Positions 1 to 8,799 of a stretch of 64,000 bases of DNA are shown here, in pieces. The DNA is taken from contig NZ_CP119081.1 in NCBI RefSeq assembly GCF_004524775.2, forward strand, positions 1,116,001 to 1,180,000. The letters run 5' to 3'. Each line of letters opens with the position of its first letter. Position 1 is the stretch's first letter. The DNA comes from Helcococcus ovis (GTDB lineage Bacteria; Bacillota; Clostridia; Tissierellales; Peptoniphilaceae). The notes beneath the pieces are model-generated. The model did no database searches. It worked only from the letters and a program-made list of their open reading frames with translations, and was not told the DNA's origin. A program made the translations under genes and the position numbers.

Positions 1-650
1 ATTGATGACTCTTCATTAGGAATATTTAAATTTCCAAATTTATCTGAAACTAATATAAGTAAATGATCAACTTTACCTTCATATTCTTTACCATCTACAA
101 TAACTCTTAAATAGTGAGTTTTTCTTTTTCTTATAAGTCTTTTTAATAAATTAGAAAAATATGCAAAAAAACCATTTTTTTCTTTTTCTTCATTTGTAAC
201 TTCATTAATAGCTTCAGGAATTTGGCCAATACTTAAAGCAAAGCTAAAAACTTTTTCTCCTGCTTTACCTATATCAATTTTTTTAGTTTTAGTAAAGTCT
301 ATTGAATTAATAACAGTCTTTTTATTTTGTCCAATTTTTAATGATTTAGACATAATGTTTCCTGTCCCAGCCGGAAATATTACTAATTTTGGAGATTTCT
401 CATATTTTACCATGCCTTCAATAACTTCTGATAATGTGCCATCTCCTCCCACTGAGCAAATTGAATGATAATTATCTTCACACGCCTTTGCTGCTATTAT
501 AGTGGCATCTCCTACTTCTTTTGTATATTCAAAATCTACAGTTTTATAATATTTACTTAGTTGTTCTTTTATTAATTCTTCAAAATCCTTACTATCAGAT
601 TTGCCTGATTGTGGATTTGCAATAACTTTAATATTACTATATCTTCCCAT
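1..650 (-). CDS. Diacylglycerol kinase family lipid kinase (3' end cut by window edge)
   Basis: The reading frame starts at an ATG at 650 and runs off the left edge of the window, so only the first ~216 residues are seen. The start reads MGRYSNIKVIANPQSGKS. Residues 66-72 are SVGGDGT, the nucleotide-binding GGDG motif of the DAGK catalytic domain, and a later FPAGTGN (about residues 89-95) is the second family motif. By family this is a soluble, membrane-associated kinase that phosphorylates diacylglycerol or a related lipid (DgkB/YegS/BmrU group). The exact lipid cannot be told from this fragment. The start codon overlaps the stop of the upstream DUF1846 gene by one base (TAATG), so the two are probably translationally coupled. 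Family assignment is firm; substrate is open. Confidence 0.88.
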   Translation of the reverse strand, partial: MGRYSNIKVIANPQSGKSDSKDFEELIKEQLSKYYKTVDFEYTKEVGDATIIAAKACEDNYHSICSVGGDGTLSEVIEGMVKYEKSPKLVIFPAGTGNIMSKSLKIGQNKKTVINSIDFTKTKKIDIGKAGEKVFSFALSIGQIPEAINEVTNEEKEKNGFFAYFSNLLKRLIRKRKTHYLRVIVDGKEYEGKVDHLLILVSDKFGNLNIPNEESS

Positions 651-2137
651 TAATAATTCCTATATAAACCTTTCGATCTAAATTTAGGATCTGAAGTAAA
701 ATGTAATCCTAATTTTCTTAATATAGTTTTATCATTAGATTCTAGCATTATTGTTGAATGAGCTTCACATCCTCTTAATTTCTCTAATTGTTCCATAGCT
801 AAATGTGAAACCGGATTTGTTGTTGCAGACATTGCTAATGCTATTAAAACTTCATCAAGATGTAATTTAACTCCATCCTCTTTAATTATATTATACTTCA
901 TTTCTGTAATAGGTTCTAGTATATTAGGTGATATTAAAGGAATTTCATCGTTTATATTTCCTAAAGTTTTTAATGCATTCAATAAGCAAGCTGAGGAAGC
1001 ATCTAACAACTGAGTTGTTTTTCCGGTAACAATTTTATTATCTGGTAATTCTATAGCAAAAGCTGAAGTATTATTTTCTTCTGATTTTTTTCTTGCTTGT
1101 AGTGTAACTTTTCTATCTTCAGGTTTAATGTTTAACTGAGTCATTAATATATCAATTTTTTGTATTACATTTTCTTTTACTTTACCAATTTTCAAATCAC
1201 ATAAAGCATCATAATATCTTCTGATAACCTCATCTTTACTTGCAGAAATAACCCCATCATTATCACTTATACAGTATCCAACCATATTAACTCCCATATC
1301 TGTTGGCGATTTATATGGACATTCTCCCATAATTTTATTAAACATTGATTGTAATATTGGAAATGCTTCTACATCTCTATTGTAATTTATCGTAGTTTCA
1401 CCATATGCTTCTAAGTGAAATGGATCTATCATATTAACGTCATTTAAGTCAGCAGTTGCTGCCTCATAAGCAATATTTACAGGATGTTTTAATGGTAAAT
1501 TCCATACTGGAAATGTTTCAAATTTTGCATATCCGGCTTTAACACCATTTTTATATTCATGATACATTTGGGACATACACGTTGCTAATTTTCCACTTCC
1601 CGGTCCGGGAGCAGTAACTACAACTAAAGGTCTACTTGTTTTAATATATTCATTTTTTCCAAATCCTTCATCACTTACTATTAAAGAGGTATTGTTTGGG
1701 TATCCTTCAATTGTATATGAAACATAAGATTTAATATTCATTTTATCTAAGTAATTTCTAAATTTAATTGCATTTGGTTGATTTTCAAATTGGTTAATCA
1801 TTACAGATGAAACATATAGATCAACACTATTAAATGAGTCAATTAATCTTAAAACCTCACTATCATATCCTATCTCTAAATCACCTCTTAATTTATTACT
1901 TTGAATATCATTTGCATTTACAACTATAACAACTTCTGCTTTATCTTTAAGTTTCAACAACATTTGAAGTTTAGTATCTACCTTAAATCCTGGTAAAACT
2001 CTGGATGCATGAGCATCATCAAATAATTTCCCACCAAATTCCAAATATAGCTTATTATCAAATTTACTAATTCTTTCTAGAATTTTTCCCGACTGCATTT
2101 TGATATATTTTTCATTATCAAAAGAAATTTTTTCCAT
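650..2137 (-). CDS. DUF1846 domain-containing protein
   Basis: A 495-residue protein matching the conserved DUF1846 family of Firmicutes and Actinobacteria in length and in its glycine-rich stretch APGPGSGKLATC. I know of no established biochemical role for this family. The gene could be extended to a GTG at 2143, but that codon lies inside the ribosome binding site. AGAGG sits about 5 bases before the ATG at 2137, so I chose 2137. There is no signal peptide or membrane segment, so it is probably cytoplasmic. It overlaps the lipid kinase gene downstream by one base, so the pair forms a small operon. Confidence 0.85.
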   Translation of the reverse strand: MEKISFDNEKYIKMQSGKILERISKFDNKLYLEFGGKLFDDAHASRVLPGFKVDTKLQMLLKLKDKAEVVIVVNANDIQSNKLRGDLEIGYDSEVLRLIDSFNSVDLYVSSVMINQFENQPNAIKFRNYLDKMNIKSYVSYTIEGYPNNTSLIVSDEGFGKNEYIKTSRPLVVVTAPGPGSGKLATCMSQMYHEYKNGVKAGYAKFETFPVWNLPLKHPVNIAYEAATADLNDVNMIDPFHLEAYGETTINYNRDVEAFPILQSMFNKIMGECPYKSPTDMGVNMVGYCISDNDGVISASKDEVIRRYYDALCDLKIGKVKENVIQKIDILMTQLNIKPEDRKVTLQARKKSEENNTSAFAIELPDNKIVTGKTTQLLDASSACLLNALKTLGNINDEIPLISPNILEPITEMKYNIIKEDGVKLHLDEVLIALAMSATTNPVSHLAMEQLEKLRGCEAHSTIMLESNDKTILRKLGLHFTSDPKFRSKGLYRNY

Positions 2138-2216
2138 ACACACCTCTTTTCTTACTTTTTAATATCCTAAATTATATCAGAATTATAATGATTTACAAAA
2201 TTATTTTTATAAAAAT

Positions 2217-2257
2217 AGCTGTTGCAAAATAATATTTTTAGTTATTTTGCAACAGCT
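2217..2257 (-). terminator. Palindrome of the GTTGCAAAATAAC family, terminator of metQ
   Basis: A near-perfect hairpin with arms AGCTGTTGCAAAATAA and TTATTTTGCAACAGCT lies directly after the metQ stop. On the minus strand it is followed by a T-rich run (CTATTTTTAT). It shares its stem with hairpins near 7391, 21861, 42489, 48000 and 55389. Confidence 0.75.
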
Positions 2258-2271
2258 TCTATAGCTTTTAA

Positions 2272-3108
2272 TTAAAAAGCTGCTTTAGCATGTCCTTTTA
2301 ATTTTTCTTCAATAAATTTTTTAATTTTTTCTCCATTCATTACATCTTTCAATACTTTAATTTTTTCAGAATCTCTATTATCTTTTCTAGCTGCAATTAT
2401 AATTGAAAAAATTTTATCTGCATCCGGTTCAAGTATTAATCCATTTTCTAAGGGTTTTAATTTTAATGCCTCAATATATGTTGGATAATTAAATGTTAAA
2501 TCCGATTCTTGATATGCTTCATTTAAATTAAGTAATCCCCATTCCTTAAATTTTAAGTTTTTAGGATTTTTTACAATATCATCAACTGAAACTTTATAAC
2601 TATTTGGGTCTTTTAATTCGATTAACTTAGAAGATGCCAATAATCTTAATGCACGTGCTTTATTTGTAGGATCATTTGGTATAGAAACTATAGCTCCATC
2701 TTTTAATTCATCTAATGATTTTATAGTTTTTGAATAAAATGCTACTAGAGCATTATAAACAGGAGTTACCTTAACTAAATTTCCTTTATTTTTTTCATTA
2801 AATTGAGCCATAAATGGTTCATGTTGAAAAAAGTTCGCATCTACTTCTTTATTTTGTAAAGCAACATTAGCTTGTACATTATCACTAACTGCTACTAATT
2901 CCAATTTATATCCTTTTTCTTTTAAATCAGGTTCTATAAGCTTTAACATCGTTGTCATAGGATTGGTATGAGCAGCAACTTTTATCACTTCAATTTCTTT
3001 ATTTAATTTTTTTGATGTTTCGTTCATCTTTATTTGTTTTTGTGAATTTCCCGCACAACCTACTAGTAATGCTGAAAAAACTAATAAAACTGTTAATAAT
3101 TTTTTCAT
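2272..3108 (-). CDS. metQ: MetQ/NlpA-family methionine-binding lipoprotein
   Basis: A 278-residue substrate-binding lipoprotein of the NlpA family, which captures methionine (or a related amino acid) outside the membrane for the MetNI transporter. The N terminus is a lipoprotein signal ending in LVGC, with the lipid-attached Cys at residue 18. The mature part carries family segments such as ANFFQHEPFMAQF and SIPNDPTNKARAL. The ATG at 3108 overlaps the stop of metI (TAATG), so translation is probably coupled. It is the last gene of trmH-metN-metI-metQ and is followed by a strong hairpin. Substrate specificity is inferred from the family. Confidence 0.9.
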   Translation of the reverse strand: MKKLLTVLLVFSALLVGCAGNSQKQIKMNETSKKLNKEIEVIKVAAHTNPMTTMLKLIEPDLKEKGYKLELVAVSDNVQANVALQNKEVDANFFQHEPFMAQFNEKNKGNLVKVTPVYNALVAFYSKTIKSLDELKDGAIVSIPNDPTNKARALRLLASSKLIELKDPNSYKVSVDDIVKNPKNLKFKEWGLLNLNEAYQESDLTFNYPTYIEALKLKPLENGLILEPDADKIFSIIIAARKDNRDSEKIKVLKDVMNGEKIKKFIEEKLKGHAKAAF

Positions 3109-3782
3109 TAATTTTTCTCCTTATATTTGTTAACTTTTTTTGCAATGAAATATCCAATACTTTGAATAAAAAAAACGTATAAAACAAAAATTATTATTAT
3201 AAGATACATTAATTTATAATTGTATTCCTGATATCCATATCTAAATGCATAGTCACCTAAACCACCCGCTCCTATAACTCCTACTACTGTCGAGTATGAT
3301 AATGTACTCATAATTACAGAAGTAAATGATAAAATCAAATCACTATATATTGAAGGAAATAAAAAATAGTAAATTATTTGAATTTTTGTAGCTCCCATAC
3401 TTATAGCTCTATCTATTATTGATTGATCAATATTTATATACGCTTGTTCTACAAATCTAGTATAAATACTTATTGTAACCAATGATAATGGAATAATTGC
3501 TGAAATAACACCATATGATGTATTAAATAAAAACCTATTTACAGGAATTAACACAAATATAAATAATAAAAATGGAACAGATCTTAAGGTGTTTAATGCA
3601 AAACTTAAAATCTGATATAAAATTTTATTTTTTATAAGGTATTCCTTGTTTAACGAATATAGTAATGTTCCTAGAGGCAATGATACTATCAATGAAAAAA
3701 TAATAGTAGCAGCAATCATTATATTAGTTTCTATAAATGCCTGAAATATTTCTTTTCTATTTTGTATAAGTAAATCAAGCAT
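3108..3782 (-). CDS. metI: Methionine-type ABC transporter permease MetI
   Basis: A 224-residue membrane protein, the usual length for MetI, with about five hydrophobic segments. The ABC coupling segment is SMGATKIQIIYYFLFPS, carrying the EAA-loop glycine. It forms the transmembrane channel of the importer together with the ATPase encoded just upstream and MetQ encoded just downstream. The ATG at 3782 is preceded by AAGGAG at a spacing of 7. The gene overlaps metN by 8 bases, which supports one operon. Assignment to the methionine type rests on the NlpA-family partner. Confidence 0.9.
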   Translation of the reverse strand: MLDLLIQNRKEIFQAFIETNIMIAATIIFSLIVSLPLGTLLYSLNKEYLIKNKILYQILSFALNTLRSVPFLLFIFVLIPVNRFLFNTSYGVISAIIPLSLVTISIYTRFVEQAYINIDQSIIDRAISMGATKIQIIYYFLFPSIYSDLILSFTSVIMSTLSYSTVVGVIGAGGLGDYAFRYGYQEYNYKLMYLIIIIFVLYVFFIQSIGYFIAKKVNKYKEKN

Positions 3783-4509
3783 TTAAATACTCCTTAACAT
3801 TACGGTAATAATTATCATTTGACGATATATATTTTTTATTAGGAATAATAGAATCTTTTATTTCTCCATTTTCTAAAAATAAAATCCTATCACAAAAATT
3901 TTTCATAATATTTAAATTATGCGAAATAATCAAAATTGATATATTTGAAGAATTCATAATTTTTTTTAATAAATCAAATATCTCTTTTTCAGATTTTGTA
4001 TCTAAAGATGCACTTATTTCATCGCATAATAAAATTTTAGGTTTTTGTAAAATAGCAATGGCTATTGCTACTTTTTGTTTTTGTCCTCCACTTAAATATA
4101 TACAATATGTGTATTTTAAGTGTTCTATTTCCATAAATTTTAATATATCATCAATTTCTTCTTCATTAACTTTATAATAATTCAATTTATACACTAAGCT
4201 CAAATGATAATAAACAGTTTTATTATCTAAAAGATTTGCCTCTTGAAAAATATATGCTATATTTTTTCTCATATTCAAAATTTGTTTGTATGATAAGTCC
4301 TCAATAGAAATATTATCATATATTATTTCACCGGAATCTTTTCTTACAAGATTATTAGCAATCCTTAAAATAGTGCTTTTACCAGAGCCATTTTTACCAA
4401 TTATTCCTAAAACCTCTTTTTCATGCAAATCAAATGAAATATTCTTTAATTCGAAGTTTATTTTTGAATTATTAAATTTTTTTGATACATTATTAAATCT
4501 TAATATCAC
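3775..4509 (-). CDS. metN: Methionine-type ABC transporter ATPase (short MetN)
   Basis: A 244-residue ABC ATPase that powers the MetI/MetQ importer. Visible motifs are Walker A GKNGSGKST (about residues 38-46), signature LSGGQKQ and Walker B ILLCDE with the catalytic glutamate. The start is GTG at 4509, with GAGGA about 6 bases upstream. Typical MetN proteins are about 340 residues and end in a NIL/ACT-like domain that binds methionine and inhibits transport. This protein stops right after the ATPase core, so that feedback domain is missing. The transporter may be regulated differently, or may carry another substrate of NlpA-type systems. Confidence 0.85.
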   Translation of the reverse strand: MILRFNNVSKKFNNSKINFELKNISFDLHEKEVLGIIGKNGSGKSTILRIANNLVRKDSGEIIYDNISIEDLSYKQILNMRKNIAYIFQEANLLDNKTVYYHLSLVYKLNYYKVNEEEIDDILKFMEIEHLKYTYCIYLSGGQKQKVAIAIAILQKPKILLCDEISASLDTKSEKEIFDLLKKIMNSSNISILIISHNLNIMKNFCDRILFLENGEIKDSIIPNKKYISSNDNYYRNVKEYLNA

Positions 4510-4511
4510 AC

Positions 4512-5231
4512 CTATTCCTCTATAAAATTCGACATTAAGATAGCTCCACTTACGCCAGCATTAAGTGACTCAATCCTACCTAACATTGGAATTTTAATTA
4601 ATTCATGTTTTATTTTTAATATTTCATCCGAAATACCATTTCCCTCATTTCCTATTACAATAGCAATTTTTTTTGATGGAATTGATTTTCTATAATCATA
4701 ACCATGCATATCTGCAATGTAAATTGTGTAATCCTTCATGTTTTCTAAAAAGCTATAATTAGTATCAATTAAATTAAGTCTAAAAACCGAACCCATGGTT
4801 GCTCTTAATACTTTTTCATTATAAAAATCAACTGAATTAATTGATACAATTGTATTAAATCCAAAAGCTTCTGCAGACCTTATCAAAGTTCCCATATTTC
4901 CGGGATCTTGAATATTATCTAATATTAAAACTTTATTAGATAAAAAATTGTTTTTCTTAATTCTTAAAATAGCTAAGTATCCATCCGGATTAACCATACA
5001 TGAAACATCATTAAATAATTTTTCTGATATATAAGTTTCATTATGAAATAAAGATAATTTTCCTTCCATAACAAAAACTCTTTCTACTTCATATCCTGAT
5101 GAAATAGCTTCTAAAATTAATTTTTTTGATTCTATAATAAATTTATTTAATTTTTGTCTATTTTTTTTAAATCTTAGTTTTTTAATTTCTTTTATAAAAT
5201 TATTATTTAAACTTGTTATTATTTCATACAT
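4512..5231 (-). CDS. TrmH/SpoU-family RNA 2'-O-methyltransferase
   Basis: A 239-residue protein with the three SpoU (SPOUT knot) motifs: DNIQDPGNMGTLIRSAEA (motif 1), IVIGNEGNGIS (motif 2) and IPMLGRIESLNAGVS (motif 3). These bind S-adenosylmethionine and methylate a ribose 2'-OH in rRNA or tRNA. The N-terminal part resembles the SpoU substrate-binding domain. The target nucleotide cannot be named from the sequence. It lies 2 bases upstream of metN and appears to be the first gene of the metNIQ operon, an unusual partner unless SAM/methionine supply links them. A second family member, rlmB, is at 42552. Confidence 0.88.
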   Translation of the reverse strand: MYEIITSLNNNFIKEIKKLRFKKNRQKLNKFIIESKKLILEAISSGYEVERVFVMEGKLSLFHNETYISEKLFNDVSCMVNPDGYLAILRIKKNNFLSNKVLILDNIQDPGNMGTLIRSAEAFGFNTIVSINSVDFYNEKVLRATMGSVFRLNLIDTNYSFLENMKDYTIYIADMHGYDYRKSIPSKKIAIVIGNEGNGISDEILKIKHELIKIPMLGRIESLNAGVSGAILMSNFIEE

Positions 5232-5245
5232 AAAGACTCTTTCTA

Positions 5246-5270
5246 CTATGTAACATAAATGATTACATAG
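5246..5270. promoter_or_regulatory. Inverted repeat in the trmH-metNIQ 5' region
   Basis: CTATGTAA and TTACATAG form a perfect 8-base inverted repeat with a 9-base spacer. It lies 15 bases upstream of the trmH start and just downstream of a TATAAT-like -10 (minus strand, 5273-5278). It could be an operator or a leader hairpin. No S-box or T-box consensus was recognised. Confidence 0.35.
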
Positions 5271-5286
5271 ATATTATAATTTAAAA

Positions 5287-5328
5287 AATAAATATCTTAA
5301 GTGATGAAAAACACATAAGATATTTTTT
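5287..5328 (-). terminator. Terminator after ktrA
   Basis: AAATATCTTA and TAAGATATTT form a 10-bp stem. On the minus strand it is followed by a T-rich tail, immediately after the ktrA stop. Confidence 0.7.
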
Positions 5329-5329
5329 T

Positions 5330-5977
5330 CTATTCAATATTTTCAATTTTAGATATTTCATTTGTTGAACCCATTATAATTAAATTATCCCCCGGCTTTA
5401 AATCCATAGATGGACTTGGATTACCCACAAATTCTCCATCCTTATTTACCCCTAAAATATTTAAACCATAATGTTTTCTAATATCTAATTGTGCAATTGT
5501 TTTACCTTGCCATGACTCCGGTACTTTCATTTCAACAATATCATAATTTGAAGAAAGTGTAATAATGTCAACAACATTTTTAGAAGATAAATTATGAGCT
5601 AATTTTTTCCCCATATCTTTTTCAGGGATAACTACATTATCAACACCTATTCTTTCTAAAATCTTAGCATGACTATCATTTCTAGCTTTTGCTATTACAT
5701 TTTTAGCACCTAATTCTTTACATAGTAAAGCAGTCATAATAGATGTTTCAAAGTTTGTTATAGCAATAATTACTGAATCAACTTCTTTGACTCCTGCAGC
5801 TCTTAATACATCCATTTGAGTCGAATCTCCAATTAATCCATGCGTACAATAATCTCCTAATTCATTTATATTATCTTCATTTTCATCTACAACAACAACC
5901 TCATGCCCTAATTCATGAAGAGTAGAAGCAACTGAAGTACCAAATCTTCCTAATCCAATAACTGCATATTGTTTCAT
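5330..5977 (-). CDS. ktrA: KtrA-type potassium channel regulatory subunit (TrkA-N / TrkA-C)
   Basis: A 215-residue cytoplasmic protein of the KtrA/TrkA family, which forms the nucleotide-sensing ring gating the KtrB potassium channel. The Rossmann motif GLGRFG is near the start and an acidic VVVDENE follows at the second strand, together forming an RCK_N domain. The last ~80 residues form an RCK_C domain, which in Firmicutes relatives binds c-di-AMP. The frame extends to a TTG at 5995. However, AGGAG lies 8 bases before the ATG at 5977, and the protein family starts with MKQYAVIG, so 5977 is used. It follows ktrB by 10 bases. Confidence 0.92.
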   Translation of the reverse strand: MKQYAVIGLGRFGTSVASTLHELGHEVVVVDENEDNINELGDYCTHGLIGDSTQMDVLRAAGVKEVDSVIIAITNFETSIMTALLCKELGAKNVIAKARNDSHAKILERIGVDNVVIPEKDMGKKLAHNLSSKNVVDIITLSSNYDIVEMKVPESWQGKTIAQLDIRKHYGLNILGVNKDGEFVGNPSPSMDLKPGDNLIIMGSTNEISKIENIE

Positions 5978-5987
5978 ATATTTTCTC

Positions 5988-7343
5988 CTATCCAATTAAA
6001 ATATTTTCTTCTTGTTCCTTAAATGTTTTTGGTTTAGATTTTCCTATAAATGCATATATCATTGATATAGGCCCTATTTTCCCAAAAATCATAGTTGCCA
6101 TTATAAATATCTTGCCTAATTCTGATAAATCAGGAGTAATTCCCCTCGTTAAACCAACAGTACCATATGCAGACAAAATTTCATAGATTATATCTACAAA
6201 ATCTTTAGCAGAGTCTGTTAAAGACATTAAAATTGTTATAGTAAATATCCAAGCTATTGATATTGTAAATAAGGCAATAATTTTTTTTGTAATTTGTGAA
6301 GATATTGTTCTTCTAAAAATAACAATATTTTTCTCTTGTTTAACATTTGACTTTGTGATTAAAAACATGCTTGCAAAACTTGTAGTCTTAAATCCCCCGG
6401 CAGTTCCAGCAGGTGAGCCCCCAATAAACATCATTAATATCATTATTAATGCAGATGCATTTGAATACATTTTTTGATTAGTTGTGAAAAATCCAGCAGT
6501 TCTTAATGTTGTTGATTCAAAAAATGACACTAATAATTTTCCAAAAAAACCATATTGACCTAAAGTTTCAGGATTATTCCATTCTACTATCATAAAAAAT
6601 ATTGTCGGGAAAATTAACAAAGATGCTGTCATAATAATTACAAGTTTAGTATGTAGTGAATAATTCTTAAATGAAAATTTTTTTTCTAAAATTTCAGTTA
6701 TAACCTTATGTCCAATACCACCTATAATTATCAATGCAGAAATTACAAGTGATACATTTACATTTAATGCATACTTTGTTAAACTTTCAGATCCTATTAT
6801 ATCAAATCCCGCATTACAAAATGCGGAAATTGAATGAAAAATACTATAAGCTATACCATTTAACACTCCATATTCGGGAATAAATGTAAACATAAAAAAT
6901 ATAGCTCCGACTAACTCAATTATAAATGTAGAATAAATAATAAATTTTATAAGTCTAATAATGCCTTGAATCGAAACGGTATTTTTTTCTTCTGATAAAT
7001 GTAGTCTATCTGAAATAGACATTTTTTTATTAAAAATCAATGATATTATGGATGCAGCAGTCATTATACCCAATCCACCAAGTTGTATAAGTATAATAAT
7101 TACAAACTTACCTATAACTGACCAATGTGTTGCAGTGGTTACAGTAGTTAATCCTGTAACACATATTGCAGAAACAGTTGTAAATAATGCATCCATTAAT
7201 GATGTAAAATTTCCTGAATTTGATGATATTGGAAGCATCAAAATAAATGCACCTATTATAATTATTAAAATATACATATTTAAGATAAATCTTGTTGCAT
7301 TTTTAGCCTTAAATATATTACTTAAAAAATTTTTAACTTTCAT
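5988..7343 (-). CDS. ktrB: KtrB-type potassium uptake channel (TrkH family)
   Basis: A 451-residue polytopic membrane protein and the ion-conducting subunit of a Na+-dependent K+ uptake system. The four pore-loop segments with their selectivity-filter glycines can be seen: ICVTGLT, FCNAGFD, LRTAGFF and YGTVGLT. The length fits KtrB (about 440-450). The frame can start at a TTG at 7355, but GAGGGG lies just before the ATG at 7343, so that start is preferred. The order ktrB-ktrA on one transcript is typical. In relatives c-di-AMP shuts down Ktr transport through KtrA. The c-di-AMP synthase gene is at 47113 in this window. Confidence 0.92.
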   Translation of the reverse strand: MKVKNFLSNIFKAKNATRFILNMYILIIIIGAFILMLPISSNSGNFTSLMDALFTTVSAICVTGLTTVTTATHWSVIGKFVIIILIQLGGLGIMTAASIISLIFNKKMSISDRLHLSEEKNTVSIQGIIRLIKFIIYSTFIIELVGAIFFMFTFIPEYGVLNGIAYSIFHSISAFCNAGFDIIGSESLTKYALNVNVSLVISALIIIGGIGHKVITEILEKKFSFKNYSLHTKLVIIMTASLLIFPTIFFMIVEWNNPETLGQYGFFGKLLVSFFESTTLRTAGFFTTNQKMYSNASALIMILMMFIGGSPAGTAGGFKTTSFASMFLITKSNVKQEKNIVIFRRTISSQITKKIIALFTISIAWIFTITILMSLTDSAKDFVDIIYEILSAYGTVGLTRGITPDLSELGKIFIMATMIFGKIGPISMIYAFIGKSKPKTFKEQEENILIG

Positions 7344-7390
7344 ATATCCCCTCAATTTTGAATTACAAAATTATTATATCACAAATAAAA

Positions 7391-7460
7391 GGGGGCTGTT
7401 GCAAAATATTTTTAAATATACTTCGTTCAAATATATAAAAATAAATTTCCCAACAGTTCA
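7391..7460 (-). repeat. Degenerate, longer copy of the GTTGCAAAATAAC palindrome family
   Basis: The left arm GGGGGCTGTTGCAAAATA and the right arm ending CCCAACAGTTC form an imperfect long hairpin between yjbQ and ktrB. The left edge looks like a transposon end (GGGCTGTTGCAAAAT). On the minus strand it ends in CCCCCTTTTATT, so it may also stop transcription. Confidence 0.5.
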
Positions 7461-7497
7461 TTTTTAATTTTATGAATTTAAACTTATTTTTTAAATA

Positions 7498-7560
7498 TAA
7501 AAAAGGACTATTTAAAATATTATTATTTACTGAATATAATTATAGCCCCTCTTTATTTTA
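7498..7560 (-). terminator. Terminator of the PTS/aldolase/YjbQ operon
   Basis: On the minus strand AAAGAGGGGCTATA pairs with a TATTT..AGTCCTTTTTT segment (with G-U pairs) just after the yjbQ stop, and a T-run follows. Confidence 0.55.
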
Positions 7561-7569
7561 GTAATTTTA

Positions 7570-8091
7570 TTATTCTCCTATTACGGTAACCGTAAATTTT
7601 CTTTTTCGTTCTCTTGTTCTATCAAAATCTACAAAATATATATATCCTGTTATTCCAACAAATAACTCATTATTTTTTACAACAAAAGTCTCACTTGAAC
7701 CTATTATTGAAGATTTTATATGTGCATCTGCATTCCACAATTTTGAACGATCCCCATTAGGTAACCATTGTTCATGATTTTTCCAAGATTTAACCTGATG
7801 GTAATGTTCATCTCCCGGATATCTATAAATCTCTGAACTTTCATGATTTGGAATAATTTTTTGAAGACATTCATCCATATCAAGTAGCAAAAAATCCGTT
7901 CCATTTTCGTCAATATCATGTGTAAATTCTTCAAAAAATATTGAACATGTTGTATGATTTGTTGTTACTATACAAATTCCCTTACTTATACCACTAGATT
8001 CAATAGAATATCTTACTTTTTTTGTAATATCTATATATGTAACCTGTCCCTCCTTAGTTTCAACTTCATAATCTTTCATATATACGGTCAT
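7570..8091 (-). CDS. YjbQ family protein (UPF0047)
   Basis: A 173-residue protein of the UPF0047/YjbQ family. It shows the family signatures NHTTCSIFFEEF in the first third and NADAHIKSSIIGSS in the last third, and carries many conserved His/Asp/Glu residues. YjbQ members have been linked to a weak thiamine-phosphate-synthase side activity. Their true role is unclear, so the thiamine name should not be taken literally here. The ribosome site GGAGG overlaps the end of the isomerase-like gene (stop at 8095), so they are tightly coupled. It is the last gene of a sugar PTS operon, which suggests that it acts on a phosphorylated intermediate there. That is inference. Confidence 0.88.
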   Translation of the reverse strand: MTVYMKDYEVETKEGQVTYIDITKKVRYSIESSGISKGICIVTTNHTTCSIFFEEFTHDIDENGTDFLLLDMDECLQKIIPNHESSEIYRYPGDEHYHQVKSWKNHEQWLPNGDRSKLWNADAHIKSSIIGSSETFVVKNNELFVGITGYIYFVDFDRTRERKRKFTVTVIGE

Positions 8092-8094
8092 AAA

Positions 8095-8784
8095 CTAACC
8101 TCCAATAGCTTTGTTAACAGCTTCAATCATATCAATTATCATTTGTTCAGGATTATCAGCTTTTACAATCCCGCTTGTACATCCAGTTCCATCAGCTCCT
8201 TGAGTAATTATATTATATACATCTTCAGCTGTACTCACTCCAGCTGCTTGCATAATAAGAACATTTGGATTTATATTTCTAATAGCACTACTTGTAGACT
8301 TAACATAATCCCTATTACTTGTTATTCCTGTTCCTATTAATTCAGTAGGTTCGCATAAAATAATATCTACATCAAAATTTGCTATAGACTTTGCTTCTTC
8401 TACTGAATCTGCACATACAATTGTAATTATGTTTAATTCTTTAGCTTTTTTAATCGAACGAGAGAGTTCTGATAAGCTTAAAGGATATTCTGCATGATTT
8501 AAAAATGTAGCTTTAACTCCTACATTTAATAATGAATCAGCTAAAACTAATCCCATTCCTCTACCAGGATCTATACCATCTAAATGTTGTGAGGTCACAA
8601 TTATATTTTCCGTTTCCAAACTCAAACGATATAGATCAGCATATGGTGCTGTCACAAAAATATCAATATTAGGATATTTTTTAGCCATTTTATCAGCAAT
8701 TTTAGCGTAATTTATTAATTTTTCACCATATAAATATGATTTTGGATTAAATACAAAAAAATTCCCTTTTAAATCTATTTTCAT
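8095..8784 (-). CDS. Triosephosphate-isomerase-like protein (archaeal-type TIM family)
   Basis: A 229-residue TIM-barrel protein, shorter than classical bacterial TpiA (about 250). Residues matching the catalytic trio are present: Lys15 in FNPKSY, His97 in FLNHAEYPLS and Glu145 in LCEPTELIGTG. The segment SQHLDGIDPGRGMG resembles archaeal-type triosephosphate isomerases rather than the housekeeping enzyme. It lies between a class II aldolase and yjbQ in a PTS operon. It may therefore interconvert the aldolase product, such as a triose- or tetrulose-phosphate. An intact catalytic set argues for a real isomerase; the substrate is inferred. AGGAG precedes the ATG. Confidence 0.85.
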   Translation of the reverse strand: MKIDLKGNFFVFNPKSYLYGEKLINYAKIADKMAKKYPNIDIFVTAPYADLYRLSLETENIIVTSQHLDGIDPGRGMGLVLADSLLNVGVKATFLNHAEYPLSLSELSRSIKKAKELNIITIVCADSVEEAKSIANFDVDIILCEPTELIGTGITSNRDYVKSTSSAIRNINPNVLIMQAAGVSTAEDVYNIITQGADGTGCTSGIVKADNPEQMIIDMIEAVNKAIGG

Positions 8785-8799
8785 ATATGACTTCTCCTT

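Noticed and set aside
2217-2257. The GTTGCAAAATAAC hairpins as remnants of an insertion sequence with a transposase
   Set aside because: No transposase frame is present near any copy in this window; only the edge sequence resembles IS ends, so mobility stays a hypothesis.
7048-7467. A 139-codon plus-strand frame over the start of ktrB
   Set aside because: It overlaps a convincing minus-strand ktrB and runs into the hairpin; no ribosome site or family match.
7344-7569. A possible c-di-AMP riboswitch ahead of ktrB
   Set aside because: The gap is filled by two terminator-like hairpins and no ydaO consensus blocks were recognised.
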